A DNA stretch of 64,000 nucleotides from Polaribacter sp. (GCA_029245785.1 JAQWOR010000066.1:27302-91301), one strand, 5' to 3'. Shown: positions 37,090-45,530, numbered from the stretch's first letter. A program made the numbers and translations. The notes: generated by a model not told the origin, from the letters alone.

Positions 37090-38061
37090 TTAAAAAGCAG
37101 CGCTTATATTTGGACAAGCAGATGCCCTAGGGGCTCTACACATGATATTTATTCCTAACGTTACTTGATGGTATCCTGAATCGGCAAATACAATATCTCC
37201 CAACTGTTTTGTATAGGTATACGAAAACATCATTCCGTTAAAATTAACTCCTACAATCGGAGTCGTGTATTGTAAGTTTTCAATGGCATTGCTATCAAAA
37301 CTTCTTCTATAGGATACAGCCGCCCACAATTGTGCTTTGCTAAAATCTTTATAAACCTTTACATTTAAATCAGCAATTTTTTCTTCTGTACCTTCTCTAA
37401 ACTGAAGCATCACTGAGGGCTCCATTTTAATCTTATTTCTGAAATTAAAATAATACCCCGCACTAAAGATGTAATTTCTTAAATCTAAGGGCTCTAAACT
37501 ATTATTTAAGTTGTTTTTTGCAGAAAGTAATAAATTTTTTACTGTAACATAAGAAGACAATCCTCCTCTGTGATAGGCAACACTAAAGTCTGCATTAAAA
37601 TAACTATTGCTTTCTATTAATTGCTGAACTGCTGGGTCACCAAAGAAAGTTCTTTGATCTGATTGATTTTGAACAGCCGTCCCAGAAAGCCCGAAAGACA
37701 ATTGTTCAAAGCCCCTACCATTGCCCATGGGTAAGTGATATGCAAACGACAATTGCGCTCCTTGCTGAGAGTGATACCCGTTTTTGTCATTGAACAAGAT
37801 AACTCCAAAAGCTGCCTTTTCTCCAAATTTATTATGAAAACTTAGCGTTTGTAATGCAGGTGCATTCGGAACTCCTTGCCATTGTGTTCTGGCAGTCAGT
37901 CTAATTTTACCACAATTTCCAATCCCTGCTGCAGAAGGATGTAACAAAAATACGTTGTCTGACAAATAATCAGTATAAATCGGCAATGTTTCTTGAGAAA
38001 TACCCAGCCAACACGTCAGCGTAAAAAAACAAGTCAGAAATACCCTTTTTAATGTTTTCAT
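37090..38061 (-). CDS. PorP/SprF family type IX secretion membrane protein
   Basis: A 323-residue outer-membrane protein with signal peptide (to GISQ) and the family start YTDYLSDNVFLLHPSAAGIG. PorP/SprF proteins help export or anchor specific T9SS adhesins and usually sit after a giant adhesin gene. Here it is alone, beside murI, with no adhesin or OmpA-like partner nearby. Confidence 0.85.
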   Translation of the reverse strand: MKTLKRVFLTCFFTLTCWLGISQETLPIYTDYLSDNVFLLHPSAAGIGNCGKIRLTARTQWQGVPNAPALQTLSFHNKFGEKAAFGVILFNDKNGYHSQQGAQLSFAYHLPMGNGRGFEQLSFGLSGTAVQNQSDQRTFFGDPAVQQLIESNSYFNADFSVAYHRGGLSSYVTVKNLLLSAKNNLNNSLEPLDLRNYIFSAGYYFNFRNKIKMEPSVMLQFREGTEEKIADLNVKVYKDFSKAQLWAAVSYRRSFDSNAIENLQYTTPIVGVNFNGMMFSYTYTKQLGDIVFADSGYHQVTLGINIMCRAPRASACPNISAAF

Positions 38062-38491
38062 AAATGAATTAGGTTCTACATCAAAATAATGCCTTCAAAT
38101 ATATAATTAATCCCTTAATGTAGCACGTAAATTCTATAGTTTTAACACTAAAACAATTAAAAGCTACAGCCTTATAGCTTCTAAATTATTGTGCCTAAAG
38201 AATCAATTAAACTTCTTTAAATGATACAACAAGGTTGCTAAGTGTCAATGAAACAAAAATTCAACCTATCGTAATCGAGTGATTTAGAGGCATTAAAAAC
38301 CTTAAAAAAAAGAAAATTAGCAATACCAAAAAACAAGATATCAAAAAGATATCACAAACCACACCCCTTGTAAACACTTGTTTTCTAGCCACATATGTTA
38401 ATTTTATTTTTAGGTTTTCACCCTAAAAAAAGAATTGTTTATTTATTTTATGCTATCTTTCTATAATTATTAACAAACTAACTAATTAATT
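38062..38491. other. 430-nt intergenic region
   Basis: No convincing ORF or RNA gene seen. It holds a GATATC-AAAAA-GATATC repeat (about 38339-38356), an 8-bp TTTTTAGG/CCTAAAAA hairpin (38407-38429), and a candidate promoter, TTG (38435-38437) with TATCTTTC (38454-38461), for the following gene. Confidence 0.5.
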
Positions 38492-39298
38492 ATGAACAAA
38501 ATGTTTAACCAAATTCTTGATTTTCCTCAAATGGTAAATCAAAAAATTTTAAATGCAAAATTAAATTCCGCAGTCAGTAATTTCGACTCTCAAGATGGAA
38601 TCAGATGCTATGTCAAAACCATTTACCAAATAGCTGCTTTAGTAGTGCTACTTGCTATGGAATTTGCCATTATCTCAGGAGCAATGGATTATTTTCAAAA
38701 TTCAGATGCTTCAGCACTAGGAAAAGTTGGAAGTGTTCTTACTTTTCTTCTTCTTATGTATTCTGCATTTCCTATTGCGAGTGTAATTAGATCAAGAGGA
38801 GATAGTCTAGGCGGAGCTCATAATGGGATGGTAGAATTTGTTTTTAAAGACTTTGTACTAACAAACATCAAAATTGTTGGAGAAGTAATTGCAATTACAG
38901 GTTTATTTGTAGCATTTGTTTCAACATTGTCTTTTGTTTTTGACACTTCTTTATTAAATACATCTGGAGGAGGCGAAGCGATGCTAGATAGTGTGCGTTC
39001 ATTATACGCATTACCAGGAGCTGCTGTTGCTGAATTAACGTCAATGGTACATCTTGACTATATCTCAGATCAATTGAGCGCTTTTGCAGCGTATAAATTA
39101 GATACTGCTCAAAATTTAGGAAATGGATGGAATTTTGGAAACTTAGGAATGGTAGCCAACTCGTATATCAATGTTGCTATCGGACTTGCTGTATTATATG
39201 TTAATGTAGCAATCTATACCTTTTTATACAACATTGTAGCTGCTTTGGTGAACTTTATCCCAAGACTTGCAGTACCATTATCAATTTCAAATAAATAA
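38492..39298 (+). CDS. Orphan membrane protein, four predicted helices
   Basis: A 268-residue protein of no family I recognise. Predicted membrane segments are about 44-66 (IAALVVLLAMEFAIISGAM), 78-97, 125-150 (EVIAITGLFVAFVSTLSFVF) and 225-255 (INVAIGLAVLYVNVAIYTF). A soluble loop of about 70 residues separates helices 3 and 4. It has its own candidate promoter and a strong terminator, so it is a single-gene unit. Codon usage looks native. Confidence 0.75.
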   Translation: MNKMFNQILDFPQMVNQKILNAKLNSAVSNFDSQDGIRCYVKTIYQIAALVVLLAMEFAIISGAMDYFQNSDASALGKVGSVLTFLLLMYSAFPIASVIRSRGDSLGGAHNGMVEFVFKDFVLTNIKIVGEVIAITGLFVAFVSTLSFVFDTSLLNTSGGGEAMLDSVRSLYALPGAAVAELTSMVHLDYISDQLSAFAAYKLDTAQNLGNGWNFGNLGMVANSYINVAIGLAVLYVNVAIYTFLYNIVAALVNFIPRLAVPLSISNK

Positions 39299-39323
39299 GA
39301 ACTTTCTTTTAGAAGTTTATACT

Positions 39324-39356
39324 AAAACACCCTCCAACTAAGCTGGAGGGTGTTTT
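39324..39356 (+). terminator. Strong terminator after orphan membrane protein
   Basis: A 13-bp perfect stem, AAAACACCCTCCA and complement, with a 7-nt loop and a T run. Confidence 0.88.
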
Positions 39357-39468
39357 TTGTTGTATTTATATGATGTTCCGCGTTTGCCATTAGCTCATCC
39401 AATCCTGAAATAACTGGATTCATTTTTGAAGCTAACGTCTAACATATCCACCTATAGATTCTCTATAG

Positions 39469-39576
39469 TCAATTACAAAACCATTTTTAGAAGCAAATTG
39501 CGTAAAATCTTTGGATGCTTTACCGGATAGCTTAGAAGTAGCTGAGTTAACAGCAAAAGATAAGCCTATGGTTTAG
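39469..39576 (+). pseudogene. Decayed coding fragment, copy 1 (LEVAELT family)
   Basis: A stop-bounded stretch ending DSLEVAELTAKDKPMV and TAG. Two related fragments lie at 40543 and 41255. Differences between copies 1 and 2 are mostly synonymous in this frame (gta/gtg, gag/gaa, tta/cta), so it was once translated on the plus strand. The parent protein is unknown to me. It ends directly against the stop of the metallo-beta-lactamase-fold gene. Further upstream are a CTATAGA/TCTATAG hairpin (39452-39468) and the sequence CTGGATTCATTTTT, shared with 41315-41328. Confidence 0.55.
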
Positions 39577-40503
39577 TTATTCCATGTAGCCAGGAAATAT
39601 TCCTTTTTTAGTAATATAAGTTCCTACTGAACCAACTAAAGCATTTTTCGGTGAAAGGTGCATAAAATTACGTATTGAATACGTCGAATTTAATCCTGTG
39701 CAATGTGCTCCTACAAAATATTTAACACCTGCTTCCTCCATCTTTTTCGCCGTCCACTCTAACTTATCATTATTAAGTTTTAAAAGATGAAAGCCTCCAA
39801 TAATTTTATAAATTGGTCTATTAGGAATAATCTTTTTTACATAATCAAGTGTATTAACAAGACCCGCGTGACCACAACCACTTATTAAAACAATCCCATT
39901 ATCTGTGTCAAAGAATAATGACTGGTCTTCTGGAATAGTATCTTCTACTTTATTTCCATTTGAATCAATCATTTTGCCTAATTCACTCCAATTTTTTTCA
40001 TCATATTTTCTTGGAATCTGACCCGTTGTCCATAAACCAGGCAATACTTGTGAAGGATTTATATGAGTTCTAAAATCAATTCCTAAAGTTTCAAGAGTGT
40101 TTTTATTATTTAAAATATAATGGTCATCACCTTTTGAATTAGGTCTTGAATAAAAAATTCCTTCTCCAATGTGAGCGATTGAAAAAGAAGTTGGATAGTT
40201 TTCTCTTAAAGTTATTAAACCTCCGGTATGGTCTTTATGATTGTGACTTAAAAAAACATTATCAATATTGTCAAGGTTTATATTTAATTCTCTTGCATTC
40301 TGTAGCACTGTGTTTTCTCTTGAACCAGTATCAAATAAAATTCTTTGACCGTCTGCTTCAATCATTGCTGAAAACCCCCATTCACCAATGTGAGAATCAG
40401 AAAGCATAGTAGAAAGTATAGTAATTTTAAAATCTTTTATTTTAGGATTTTGCCCAAAAGAAACAAGTGGAAGAAAGAATAATAGTAGAAGTGTTTTTTT
40501 CAT
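39577..40503 (-). CDS. Exported metallo-beta-lactamase-fold hydrolase
   Basis: A 308-residue protein with a signal peptide (MKKTLLLLFFLPLVSFGQ). The metal motif HNHKDH (H87, H89, D91, H92) is intact, with further ligands around SGCGHAG and GGFHL. It resembles the MBL subgroup annotated as 7,8-dihydropterin-6-methyl-4-(ribofuranosyl)aminobenzene-5'-phosphate synthase (archaeal methanopterin pathway), but an exported bacterial version must do something else. It has its own -7 box and is bracketed by two decayed fragments, suggesting an acquired gene. Confidence 0.88.
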   Translation of the reverse strand: MKKTLLLLFFLPLVSFGQNPKIKDFKITILSTMLSDSHIGEWGFSAMIEADGQRILFDTGSRENTVLQNARELNINLDNIDNVFLSHNHKDHTGGLITLRENYPTSFSIAHIGEGIFYSRPNSKGDDHYILNNKNTLETLGIDFRTHINPSQVLPGLWTTGQIPRKYDEKNWSELGKMIDSNGNKVEDTIPEDQSLFFDTDNGIVLISGCGHAGLVNTLDYVKKIIPNRPIYKIIGGFHLLKLNNDKLEWTAKKMEEAGVKYFVGAHCTGLNSTYSIRNFMHLSPKNALVGSVGTYITKKGIFPGYME

Positions 40504-40531
40504 TTCAATATAATTTAGTTGGTCAATAAAT

Positions 40532-40539
40532 CAAATATA
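40532..40539 (-). promoter_or_regulatory. -7 element (TATATTTG) for the MBL-fold gene
   Basis: TATATTTG on the minus strand, 28 nt upstream of the ATG. Confidence 0.5.
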
Positions 40540-40542
40540 CTA

Positions 40543-40632
40543 AAAATCTCAGAACCTGTTTACGATAGCTTAGAAGTGGCTGAACTAACAGAAGAAGATA
40601 TGCCTATGGTTTGTTTGAGTCGTATAAATTAG
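40543..40632 (+). pseudogene. Decayed coding fragment, copy 2 (LEVAELT family)
   Basis: Reads KISEPVYDSLEVAELTEE followed by DMPMVCLSRIN and a stop, with no start codon. It lies between the MBL-fold gene and the CMD-family gene and is about 85% identical to copy 1 over 58 nt (estimated by eye). Confidence 0.55.
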
Positions 40633-40661
40633 TTGTGTTTAGCAGTAAGTAAAACATCTGC

Positions 40662-40669
40662 TATATTTG
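40662..40669 (+). promoter_or_regulatory. -7 element (TATATTTG) for the CMD-family gene
   Basis: TATATTTG, 29 nt before the ATG at 40699. The nearest upstream TTG (40633-40635) leaves a spacer of 26 nt. Confidence 0.5.
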
Positions 40670-40698
40670 ATGTTATAATAAAATTAAAAACTTATAAT

Positions 40699-41118
40699 AT
40701 GAAAAAACTACTTTTTACCGTGTTATTAACCGCAATGTGCTCAACCGCATTTTCACAAGATGCTGCATTAACAGCTGAAGAAAAAAAAGAGATTTTAGCT
40801 CAAAGCCCTTTTAACAATGTTTACCCTACATCAATACTTAAAAGTTCTGATGCTTATTTTAAAGCTCAAATGGGCTTATACAAAGAAGGTGCAATAGCTG
40901 AAAAAGAAGCTCATTTAGTAGCCCTGGGAACTTCTGCAGCTACTAAATGTCAATACTGTATCCCTTATCATATTGCAGAACTGAAAAGATTAGGGGCATC
41001 TGAAGATGAAATAAAAACGGCTGTTCTCATTGCTGCTGATATTATGAAAATGAGCACACTATTTTATGGAAACGAATTTGATTTAGAGGCGTTTAAAAAA
41101 ATGCTTAAAGGAGAATAA
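40699..41118 (+). CDS. Exported carboxymuconolactone decarboxylase/AhpD-family protein
   Basis: A 139-residue protein with signal peptide (to AFSQ) and a CMD/AhpD fold. The redox motif is CQYC (C84, C87) with His91, the E-(x)n-CxxC-xxxH pattern of AhpD-like alkylhydroperoxidases. This suggests a periplasmic peroxide or thiol-redox function (inference). ATG 40699 was chosen over TTG 40633 because it gives the signal peptide. It is flanked by decayed fragments 2 and 3. Confidence 0.88.
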   Translation: MKKLLFTVLLTAMCSTAFSQDAALTAEEKKEILAQSPFNNVYPTSILKSSDAYFKAQMGLYKEGAIAEKEAHLVALGTSAATKCQYCIPYHIAELKRLGASEDEIKTAVLIAADIMKMSTLFYGNEFDLEAFKKMLKGE

Positions 41119-41254
41119 TATACAAAAGGGATACCTTTTTTAAGAAATAAAGCACTGTAATGCGATGTATTGTAGTGCTTTTTTAGTTATCATCCACTCT
41201 ATAACCAAGCTTCAGAAAGCAATGGAACATTCTTCTATAAATGTAAGTTTAACC

Positions 41255-41302
41255 TACTTAAGAGGTTTAGAAATAGCTGAATTAACATATGAAGATATGC
41301 CA
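41255..41302 (+). pseudogene. Decayed coding fragment, copy 3 (LEVAELT family)
   Basis: Reads YLRGLEIAELTYEDMP, then similarity stops inside the hairpin at 41296-41310. An 84-codon frame (41165-41419) runs through it but beyond this point is made of hairpin repeats, so I do not call it a gene. Confidence 0.45.
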
Positions 41303-41628
41303 AAGGCATACAGGCTGGATTCATTTTTATGCTTCGCAAAAAATGGGCCTTTGGGGGCTTTACTTAAGAAGCCAACATTGCAAAGCAATGTGATGGTTTT
41401 TTGTGGACTAAAACCTTAAATACAAGCACCACACTTTTGTCCACAAAAAAACCAGATACATTTGTATCTGGCTTCTTTAGTAGCGGGAACTGGATTCATT
41501 TCGTTGCTTTGCAATGAAATGGTCCAGAATATGGGTAGCTTTACAAAGAAACTCATTTGCTATGCAAATTGATCTTTTATTTTGCAATTGAATTTTGATG
41601 CAAGCATCAATTCATTCCAAAATAAAAG
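41296..41628. repeat. Array of small hairpins beside tRNA-fMet
   Basis: Seven self-complementary units: TATGCC/GGCATA (41296-41310), CATTTTTATGC with GCAAAAAATG (41322-41345, one bulge), ACATTGC/GCAATGT (41375-41391), CCAGATACA/TGTATCTGG (41452-41471), CATTTCGTTGC with GCAATGAAATG (41497-41521), ATTTGC/GCAAAT (41555-41569), and a compound hairpin with an 11-bp outer stem CTTTTATTTTG/CAAAATAAAAG enclosing TTGATGC/GCATCAA (41574-41628). Most end in TGC-loop-GCA. Some flanks repeat: AAGAAGCCA-[stem]-TGG plus TTTTTTGTGGAC occurs in opposite orientations at 41367-41408 and 41440-41479. Confidence 0.65.
41477..41494 (-). pseudogene. Duplicated 3' end of tRNA-fMet
   Basis: TTAGTAGCGGGAACTGGA is identical to 41653-41670, which covers the acceptor and T-arm 3' end of the intact tRNA. 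On the minus strand it is followed, as in the intact gene, by a hairpin terminator (41452-41471) with a T run, but the stem sequence differs. It is either the remnant of a second tRNA copy or an old attachment site. Confidence 0.6.
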
Positions 41629-41651
41629 CTCCTTGATTTCTCAAGGAGCTT
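41626..41651 (-). terminator. Terminator after tRNA-fMet
   Basis: AAGCTCCTTGA/TCAAGGAGCTT stem with a TTTC loop, followed by TTTATTTT on the minus strand. Confidence 0.75.
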
Positions 41652-41656
41652 CTTAG

Positions 41657-41729
<73 letters not shown>

Positions 41730-41731
41730 AT

Positions 41732-41821
41732 GTATATTTTTAATTGAAATAATCTCAATCTTGATGTCTTAATTCATACTCAAAATTCAGTAGGTACTTT
41801 ATCCTGAGCGTAGTCGAAGGG
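41732..41821. repeat. 90-bp insert with REP-like core between duplicated tRNA 5' ends
   Basis: The insert is flanked by 19-bp direct repeats (41713-41731 and 41822-41840), each containing the tRNA 5' end (ATCGCGGGATAGAGCAGTA on the minus strand). Its core CCTGAGCGTAGTCGAAGG (41803-41820) belongs to a widespread REP-like motif of Bacteroidetes (known from memory). The duplication leaves one complete tRNA and one 5' stub next to the original promoter. Confidence 0.6.
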
Positions 41822-41848
41822 TACTGCTCTATCCCGCGATTTGGACTG

Positions 41849-41880
41849 CAAAGATACAACCCTTTTCTTCTTTTTTCCAA
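41849..41880 (-). promoter_or_regulatory. Promoter upstream of the tRNA-fMet 5' stub
   Basis: On the minus strand TTG (41880-41878), a 21-nt spacer, then TATCTTTG (41856-41849). It lies just before the 5' stub, so the transcript must cross the 90-bp insert to reach the intact tRNA. Confidence 0.55.
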
Positions 41881-41971
41881 AAGAAATTGATTTTTTATTT
41901 ATTTATTTTTTTATGAACCAAAACCCTCACAATATCATCCCTTTTAAATAAGTAGAAACCAAAAAACAAGC

Positions 41972-41979
41972 TATCTTTG
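41972..41979 (+). promoter_or_regulatory. -7 element (TATCTTTG) abutting era
   Basis: TATCTTTG is followed by CCCC and then the era ATG, only 4 nt away. If used, the transcript would be leaderless. Confidence 0.5.
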
Positions 41980-41983
41980 CCCC

Positions 41984-42865
41984 ATGACACATAAAGCAGG
42001 CTTTGTAAACATCATCGGAAATCCAAACGTTGGTAAATCAACCTTAATGAATGCATTGGTAGGCGAAAAACTATCAATCATTACCTCTAAAGCACAAACC
42101 ACCAGACACCGTATTTTAGGAATCGTAAATGACGAAAATTATCAGGTTATTTTCTCAGATACTCCAGGAATTATTGAACCTGCATACGAATTGCAAAAAT
42201 CGATGATGGATTTTGTAAAAGCTGCCTTTGATGATGCCGATGTGCTCGTTTACATGGTAGAAATCGGAGAAAAAGCCCTTAAAAGCGAAGCTTTCTTTAA
42301 GCAAATTATCAACAGCAACATCCCTGTTATTTTATTGCTCAATAAGATTGATACCTCTTCGCAAGATGAAGTAGAAGAAAAACTAGCCTATTGGAGCGAG
42401 AAAGTACCCAATGCTTTTGTGTACATCATTTCTGCATTAGAAAAATTTAATGTAGATATTGTTCTTCAAAAGATCATTGAATTGCTCCCAGAAAATCCTG
42501 CTTTTTACCCGAAAGATCAATTGACAGACAAACCCGAACGCTTTTTTGTCAATGAAAAAATCAGGGAAAAAATCTTAATGCATTATAAAAAAGAGATTCC
42601 CTATGCTGTTGAAGTAGAAACTGAAGAATTTCATGAAGGAGAAGATCTTATTAAAATTCGAGCAGTAATTATGGTTGAAAGAGAAACTCAAAAAGGTATT
42701 ATTATTGGTCATAAAGGTACAGCAATTAAACGTGTTGGTACAGAATCTAGAAAAGATTTAGAGCGCTTTTTTGACAAAAAAGTATTCCTAGAATTGTACG
42801 TAAAAGTGAATAAAAATTGGCGTAACGATCAAAATCAGCTCAAACGCTTTGGCTATAAAGAGTAA
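41984..42865 (+). CDS. era: GTPase Era
   Basis: A 293-residue GTPase that binds the 3' end of 16S rRNA during small-subunit maturation. G1 is GNPNVGKST, G3 is DTPGI, G4 is NKID and G5 ISALE. The C-terminal KH domain has IIGHKGTAIKRVG. Length is normal. It converges with the next minus-strand gene. Confidence 0.96.
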   Translation: MTHKAGFVNIIGNPNVGKSTLMNALVGEKLSIITSKAQTTRHRILGIVNDENYQVIFSDTPGIIEPAYELQKSMMDFVKAAFDDADVLVYMVEIGEKALKSEAFFKQIINSNIPVILLLNKIDTSSQDEVEEKLAYWSEKVPNAFVYIISALEKFNVDIVLQKIIELLPENPAFYPKDQLTDKPERFFVNEKIREKILMHYKKEIPYAVEVETEEFHEGEDLIKIRAVIMVERETQKGIIIGHKGTAIKRVGTESRKDLERFFDKKVFLELYVKVNKNWRNDQNQLKRFGYKE

Positions 42866-42867
42866 CT

Positions 42868-43392
42868 TTACACCTCCTTTTCTAAGGTTTTTAGCATAAA
42901 AACATAGAGTTCTTCCATTTGTTTATTTCCAGTGGCTTTCCCTACCTTTCCTAAAAAATACAACACTCCCCAAAAAATTGGAAGCACAATTAGCATCACC
43001 AAAGGAAAAACATAACTTGAATGCAATCTCCACTTTGTATAAAAAAGGATCAAAAAAACAATAAATGCAGCAGCTACGATAAAGTGAACAAACATAAAAA
43101 GTGTCCAAACTTGAGGCTTTGGACCAAACAAACCCTTCACAATACTCGTATTGTTTTCTGTTGTTAGAATTTCTAAATGGAGTTGTGGTGACCAAAAATG
43201 GTTTTCTTTTTTAGGGATATCAATAAAGATATGCTCAGCAACAATTTTACTATCATACACACAATTAGAATCTTTTAAAGTGGTTTGAAAATTTTGAAGA
43301 ATTTCTTGTTGACTCTCTTCAAAATCAATGGAAAACCGTGGACGTAAAAACAACTCATTATTTTTCTTGGTGCTCATATATTCAGTATTCAA
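42868..43392 (-). CDS. Two-helix membrane protein of unknown function
   Basis: A 174-residue protein I do not recognise. A soluble N-terminal part of about 95 residues is followed by two hydrophobic helices (LFMFVHFIVAAAFIVFLILF and YVFPLVMLIVLPIFWGVLYF) and a short C-terminal tail. ATG 43377 (MSTKKNNEL) is an alternative start. It lies 19 nt downstream of the SIMPL gene on the same strand. Confidence 0.75.
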   Translation of the reverse strand: MNTEYMSTKKNNELFLRPRFSIDFEESQQEILQNFQTTLKDSNCVYDSKIVAEHIFIDIPKKENHFWSPQLHLEILTTENNTSIVKGLFGPKPQVWTLFMFVHFIVAAAFIVFLILFYTKWRLHSSYVFPLVMLIVLPIFWGVLYFLGKVGKATGNKQMEELYVFMLKTLEKEV

Positions 43393-43411
43393 AAAACGAA
43401 TATAGAATTAA

Positions 43412-44143
43412 TTAATCAGTTTTATACCTAAGTTTCATTGTTATGGATGCCGTTTTTTCTTTTGATGATGTATTAAAGGTTCCTCCCCAAGAATAATTTT
43501 CTTTAGAATTTTGCCCCGTAATTTGAAAGATTCCCATCTTTGCAGAAATCAACTTCCCTAAATTACCTCCTGAATTCTGAGAAATCTTGTCTGCTCTTAA
43601 TTTGGCATCTGCAGTAGCTTTTGAAATCATTTCTATTTTTAAATCCGACAACTTGGTATAATAATATCTTGGTGCTTGCGAGTAAAACTCAATGCCTTTG
43701 TTTAGCAATTCTGTAATTTCTCTCGCTATTTTTTCAACATTGGCAACCTCTTTTGAATCTACTTGTAAGGTTTGTGTTAGTCTATAGCCCAAAAACTCTT
43801 CGCCTATATATTTTCCTTGGCTAGAATATTTGGCTTTGGTGCTTTTCTTGCTTTTTACAGCATTAAAAACCAACTCATTTTCTTTAATTCCTTTAGAAAT
43901 CAAATACTCGGTAATGACTTTTTTGTCTTTCTCTAAATCGTTATATGCATTTTTTAAATGAGCCCTTTCTTTAGCAAAAGAGCCTTCCCAAACAATTAGA
44001 TCAGAGGTAAAATCAGCAACTCCCAATCCAGTTACAGCTATAATTCCATCAGAATTATTTCTGTTTACTATAGCGTTTCCAAGTAAAAAAGCAGCAATGA
44101 CAATGGCCATGGAAAAAACGATGGCCGAAAAATTATTTTTCAT
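43412..44143 (-). CDS. SIMPL-domain (DUF541) protein
   Basis: A 243-residue protein with an N-terminal membrane anchor or signal (IVFSMAIVIAAFLLGNAIV) and a SIMPL domain, with the typical start IIAVTGLGVADFTSDLIVWEG and the helix SKATADAKLRADKISQNSGG. The family is periplasmic; its role is poorly defined (oxidative stress links in E. coli YggE). Divergent from der. Confidence 0.88.
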   Translation of the reverse strand: MKNNFSAIVFSMAIVIAAFLLGNAIVNRNNSDGIIAVTGLGVADFTSDLIVWEGSFAKERAHLKNAYNDLEKDKKVITEYLISKGIKENELVFNAVKSKKSTKAKYSSQGKYIGEEFLGYRLTQTLQVDSKEVANVEKIAREITELLNKGIEFYSQAPRYYYTKLSDLKIEMISKATADAKLRADKISQNSGGNLGKLISAKMGIFQITGQNSKENYSWGGTFNTSSKEKTASITMKLRYKTD

Positions 44144-44196
44144 AGTGATCTATTTTTTAAGTATTTAATTTTAATCAAAAATCATTCCCTTATCAC

Positions 44197-44204
44197 TATC
44201 TTTG
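44197..44204 (+). promoter_or_regulatory. -7 element (TATCTTTG) for der
   Basis: TATCTTTG, 15 nt before the ATG at 44220, so the leader would be very short. Confidence 0.5.
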
Positions 44205-44219
44205 CAACAAATTTATCAG

Positions 44220-45530
44220 ATGAACAGTATCATTGCCATTGTAGGAAGACCCAATGTTGGAAAATCGACCTTATTTAACCGTTTAGTACAACGCAGAGAA
44301 GCCATTGTAGACGCTGTGAGTGGAGTGACTCGTGACAGACATTATGGAAAATCTGACTGGAATGGAAAAGAATTTTCTGTAATCGATACCGGTGGATACG
44401 TAATCGGTTCTGATGATATTTTTGAAGGAGAAATCAGAAAACAAGTACAATTGGCGTTAGACGAAGCTGATATTATTATTTTTGTAGTAGATGTTGAGCA
44501 AGGAATTACACCGATGGATTCTGAAGTTGCCAAAATCTTACGAAAAGTAAAAAAACCCATCTTTACAGCAGTCAATAAAGTTGACAACGCCATGCGTGAT
44601 GCAGATGCTGTTGAATTTTACAACTTAGGACTGGGCGATTACCATACCATTTCATCAATTAACGGAAGTGGAACTGGCGATTTGTTAGATGCTGTTACAG
44701 CTATTATTCCAGCACCTGAAGAAATTGATTTAGAAGCAGAAGAATTGCCAAGGTTTGCCGTAGTAGGGCGTCCAAATGCAGGAAAATCTTCATTTATCAA
44801 TTCTTTGATTGGAGAAGAAAGAAATATTGTGACCAATATTGCCGGTACCACAAGAGATTCTATCGACACAAAATACAATCGTTTTGGATTTGATTTTAAT
44901 TTGGTAGACACTGCCGGAATCAGAAAAAAATCGAAAGTAAAAGAAGATTTAGAATTTTACTCTGTAATGCGCGCGGTAAGAACCATTGAATATGCAGATG
45001 TAATTATTTTAATGATCGATGCCACTCGTGGCTTTGAAGGCCAAGATCAAAACATTTTTTGGCTGGCAGAAAAAAATAAAAAAGGAGTGGTGATTTTGAT
45101 CAACAAATGGGATTTGGTAGACAAAGAAACCAACACCATGCGAGATTATGAAGCTGCTGTAAGAAAAGAAATTCAACCTTTTACAGATGTGCCCATTATT
45201 TTTATTTCTGTATTAACAAAACAACGTATTTTTAAAGCCATTGAAACAGCAGTAACTGTTTTTCAAAGCCGTAAAAACAGAATTCCTACCAGTAAGCTGA
45301 ACGAAACCATGCTAGAAATTATCAAGCAGAATCCGCCACCAGCCATCAAAGGAAAATATGTTAAAATTAAGTACTGCATGCAATTACCTACGCCAACGCC
45401 TCAGTTTGCCTTTTTTGCCAACTTGCCACAGTATGTAAGAGACCCATACCGACGTTATTTAGAAAATCAATTACGCGAACAATACGATTTTAATGGCGTA
45501 CCTATTATCATCTATTTTAGGCAAAAATAA
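44220..45530 (+). CDS. der: GTPase Der (EngA)
   Basis: A 436-residue double GTPase required for 50S assembly. G1 motifs are GRPNVGKS and GRPNAGKS, with NKVD and NKWD as the G4 motifs, and a C-terminal KH-like domain ([18 protein letters not shown]). ATG 44220 is the natural start; an in-frame TTG 18 nt upstream overlaps the -7 box and is rejected. Confidence 0.96.
   Translation: MNSIIAIVGRPNVGKSTLFNRLVQRREAIVDAVSGVTRDRHYGKSDWNGKEFSVIDTGGYVIGSDDIFEGEIRKQVQLALDEADIIIFVVDVEQGITPMDSEVAKILRKVKKPIFTAVNKVDNAMRDADAVEFYNLGLGDYHTISSINGSGTGDLLDAVTAIIPAPEEIDLEAEELPRFAVVGRPNAGKSSFINSLIGEERNIVTNIAGTTRDSIDTKYNRFGFDFNLVDTAGIRKKSKVKEDLEFYSVMRAVRTIEYADVIILMIDATRGFEGQDQNIFWLAEKNKKGVVILINKWDLVDKETNTMRDYEAAVRKEIQPFTDVPIIFISVLTKQRIFKAIETAVTVFQSRKNRIPTSKLNETMLEIIKQNPPPAIKGKYVKIKYCMQLPTPTPQFAFFANLPQYVRDPYRRYLENQLREQYDFNGVPIIIYFRQK

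Noticed and set aside
39438..39570. 45-codon open stretch on the minus strand opposite decayed fragment 1, ending DYRESIGGYVRR
   Set aside because: It looks protein-like, but copy-to-copy differences are synonymous in the plus frame, not this one. It may still be a second remnant.
41165..41419. 84-codon ORF on the plus strand after the CMD gene
   Set aside because: It is built from decayed fragment 3 and hairpin repeats; no homologous protein start or conserved body is visible.
41296..41628. CRISPR array
   Set aside because: Units differ in length and sequence and are hairpins without constant repeats and spacers; no cas genes in the window.
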